The notes beneath the pieces are model-generated. The model did not search any database. It was not told where the DNA came from and saw nothing but the letters and a program-made list of their open reading frames with translations. From Desulfurivibrionaceae bacterium (GTDB lineage Bacteria > Desulfobacterota > Desulfobulbia > Desulfobulbales > VMSU01): a DNA stretch of 64,000 nucleotides. Shown here piece by piece: positions 62,480-64,000 of the stretch. Both the position numbers and the translations under genes were made by a program. Positions within the stretch are counted from its first letter, which is position 1. Each line of letters opens with the position of its first letter. The stretch lies in NCBI GenBank assembly GCA_030145275.1, contig JAQYVV010000001.1:62001-126000 (forward strand), read 5' to 3'.

Positions 62480-62605
62480 GTAACTATTCAGGTAAGCGTA
62501 GACTCCGGAAGTGCCTTAGATTTGTTCATTTTAGACTTCGAAGCATACTTTTTGGTATGTGAGAAGGTTAAAATGGGCGAAGATGAGGTGCTACTGAATA
62601 GTTAC
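62480..62605. repeat. Family A element, copy 5 (126 bp)
   Basis: GTAACTATTCAG (62480-62491) faces CTGAATAGTTAC (62594-62605). The module AGGTAAGCGTAGACTCCG is at 62490-62507, on the left, whereas copy 4 has it on the right. The core hairpin CATTTTAG...TTAAAATG differs from copy 4 in paired positions. It is situated between the divergent xseB and xerC genes. Confidence 0.8.
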
Positions 62606-62775
62606 CGCTCTTTTAAAGTATTTGCTGCCCTAGATTTATAATGATACAAGATATGTGTCAATGGACAATTTAAAAAACAGTGATGCCATATGTCAAAAAT
62701 CACGATTATCTTTTTTTACTCTTTTTCCTTCCATGCAATGGTAGCTTTTTTTTGCACCCAAAGTAGATTCCCCTC

Positions 62776-63693
62776 ATGTCAAAGAATATAGCTACATATC
62801 TGGATTTTTTTGCCAGATGGCTGACTGTTGAGAAGGGATATTCCGACAACACGGTCAGCAGCTATATGCGTGATGTGCAAAGTCTGGCCGATTTTCTTGG
62901 CAAAGAGTGCCCTATATCTGAAATAGACAAGGCGAAGATTCGTGCTTTTATATACTCACTGAGTAAGAAAAATAAAGAATCTTCGGTGGCCAGGAAACTT
63001 TCGGCACTGCAAACTTTTTTCCGATTTCTAATTCAAGAAAAAAAGTTAAGCCAAGACCCTCTTTTGGGAGTTGCCAGACCAAAGCAGGGGCAATATATTC
63101 CTGCCTTCTTAAATGTTGATGAGGTTTTTTGTGTCATGGACGCTCCTGGGCCTGAAGATACCTTTAGGGAGCGAGACAAGGCGATTCTGGAACTCCTTTA
63201 TTCTACTGGCATGCGAGTGGCTGAACTTGTCAGTCTTCAGATGAACTCACTTGATTTTGAAACAGAAATGGTTACGGTTACCGGCAAGGGGAATCGCCAG
63301 AGATTGGTACCCATGGGCACCCCTGCCCAGGATGCCTTGAATAAATATTTTCCCCAAAGGTTCGTGCTTATTCAAGGAAGCCTTGCACGGGGGAACTCTC
63401 CTGATCAGAATGCTGTTTTCTTGAATAATAGAGGTACTCGTTTAACGACGAGAAGTGTTGAGCGCTTGGTGAAAATGTATGCTGAAAGAGCGGGCATACT
63501 TACTGCCGTAACCCCTCACGCTCTGAGGCACTCATTTGCCACCCATTTACTGGAAATGGGCGCGGATTTGCGGATGGTACAGGAGTTGCTGGGACACAGG
63601 AGTCTGTCGACAACTCAGAAATACACCCATCTGACCGTTGACCATCTCATGGAAGTGTATGACAAGACCCATCCGATGGCGAGAAAAGTGTAA
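62776..63693 (+). CDS. xerC: Tyrosine recombinase XerC
   Basis: This 305-residue core-type recombinase has an N-terminal SAM-like domain (VEKGYSDNTVSSYMRDVQSL) and a catalytic domain with the first arginine in STGMRVAEL, H248-x-x-R251 in PHALRHSF, H274 in LGHRS and nucleophile Y283 in TQKYTHL. It resolves chromosome dimers at dif with XerD. The placement before hslV matches the conserved xerC-hslVU order, which favours XerC over an integrase. Its TAA stop (63691-63693) lies within the left end of a family B element. Confidence 0.93.
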   Translation: MSKNIATYLDFFARWLTVEKGYSDNTVSSYMRDVQSLADFLGKECPISEIDKAKIRAFIYSLSKKNKESSVARKLSALQTFFRFLIQEKKLSQDPLLGVARPKQGQYIPAFLNVDEVFCVMDAPGPEDTFRERDKAILELLYSTGMRVAELVSLQMNSLDFETEMVTVTGKGNRQRLVPMGTPAQDALNKYFPQRFVLIQGSLARGNSPDQNAVFLNNRGTRLTTRSVERLVKMYAERAGILTAVTPHALRHSFATHLLEMGADLRMVQELLGHRSLSTTQKYTHLTVDHLMEVYDKTHPMARKV

Positions 63694-63797
63694 ATATTCG
63701 GCAACACTCCAGCTGTGCCCGATCTGGCTGACTCACGTAGAACTACTACGCTTCGCCTGCCAGATCGAACACATCTGAAGCGTTGTCAAACATTTAC
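63690..63797. repeat. Family B element, copy 3 (108 bp)
   Basis: GTAAATATTCGGC (63690-63702) faces GTCAAACATTTAC (63785-63797). The first 85 bases are almost the same as copy 2, but the hairpin arms changed together: CGATCTGGC (63720-63728) pairs with GCCAGATCG (63759-63767). The dispersed module is absent at the place where copy 2 has it (AAGCAGACGGAGTC... versus AAGCGTTGTC). Confidence 0.85.
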
Positions 63798-63910
63798 AGA
63801 AAAGTTGAAAGTTGCAGGTTGAAAAGTGATATGGAGGTTTTAGTTTATCACGTTACAAAAACATCAAGATAACTATCAAAGTACTTGGTACTAAAGAAGA
63901 GACAAAAAAT

Positions 63911-64000
63911 ATGAAAATAAGATCGACAACGATAATCTCAGTCCGTCACAAAGGAGAAGTGGTGGTTGCCGGTGATGGGCAGGTAAGTCTTGGGGCCACA
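63911..64000 (+). CDS. hslV: ATP-dependent protease subunit HslV, 5' end only
   Basis: The 30 visible residues start [15 protein letters not shown] and continue [14 protein letters not shown], the characteristic beginning of HslV (ClpQ), where the threonine after the propeptide is the catalytic residue (TTI). The gene runs off the window. Its position after xerC, with hslU expected next, is the common order. An element and about 110 bases separate it from xerC. The upstream 63800-63830 carries TTGAAAG-type repeats. Confidence 0.93.
   Translation, partial: MKIRSTTIISVRHKGEVVVAGDGQVSLGAT

Noticed and set aside
62776..63693. xerC as a second island integrase
   Set aside because: Length, sequence type and position directly before hslV fit the housekeeping dimer-resolution recombinase.

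Overview
The window reads as chromosomal DNA of a Gram-negative anaerobe, most likely a Desulfobacterota (Desulfobulbales-like) sulfur-metabolising bacterium. This is an inference from the gene mix: a tetrahaem cytochrome c3, a second multihaem cytochrome, a cytoplasmic PsrA/PhsA-type molybdopterin oxidoreductase with its four-cluster ferredoxin subunit, a TauE/SafE-type exporter with a large periplasmic domain, Pal and OmpH envelope proteins, and RecBCD.

Layout. Positions 1-1900 are the edge of an integrated element (phage-like genes, then a tyrosine integrase) abutting the 3' end of tRNA-Arg(CCT). 2332-5028 is a large HD-GYP sensor. 5641-13227 is a probable sulfur-redox cluster in one direction: small membrane protein, sensor kinase, TSUP exporter, membrane protein, receiver, molybdoenzyme, Fe-S subunit. 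13670-18866 holds a PEP-synthase-like enzyme, a dual-specificity phosphatase/YkgJ-like fusion and an NtrC-type regulator. 19257-25064 has cspA, nnr and two CBS-domain proteins, with pabBC on the opposite strand. 25270-29765 (minus) has PBP1A, cytochrome c3 and an operon of two HAMP membrane proteins plus a cytochrome. 30193-35979 has ispG, proS, a relA/spoT homologue with a broken hydrolase site, and rpmB. 36398-40056 is the dTDP-rhamnose operon rfbA-C-D-B. 40138-52906 has an RNA methylase, a glycine-zipper protein and a NYN nuclease gene coupled to recC-recB-recD. 52937-57467 has glgP, pal, ompH and a cheY-like gene. 57522-62419 (minus) is xseB-ispA-dxs followed by an AmpG-like transporter. 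62776-64000 is xerC and the start of hslV.

The most unusual aspect is the intergenic DNA. It is filled with several families of short, non-coding, inverted-repeat elements (about 90-215 bp) that I do not recognise as a named family. Two have termini GTAACTATTCAG (family A) and GTAAATATTCGGC (family B), and a third begins TAGTACC or TAGTGCC (family C). Their outermost dinucleotide is mostly TA, as expected of TA-targeting MITEs, and in at least six genes the stop codon lies inside the element or repeat terminus. A short module (GGAGTCTACGCTTACCT and variants, about 20 copies, both orientations) is embedded in nearly all families, and family B hairpins show compensatory base changes between copies. 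No CRISPR array, rRNA, complete insertion sequence or replication origin was seen.
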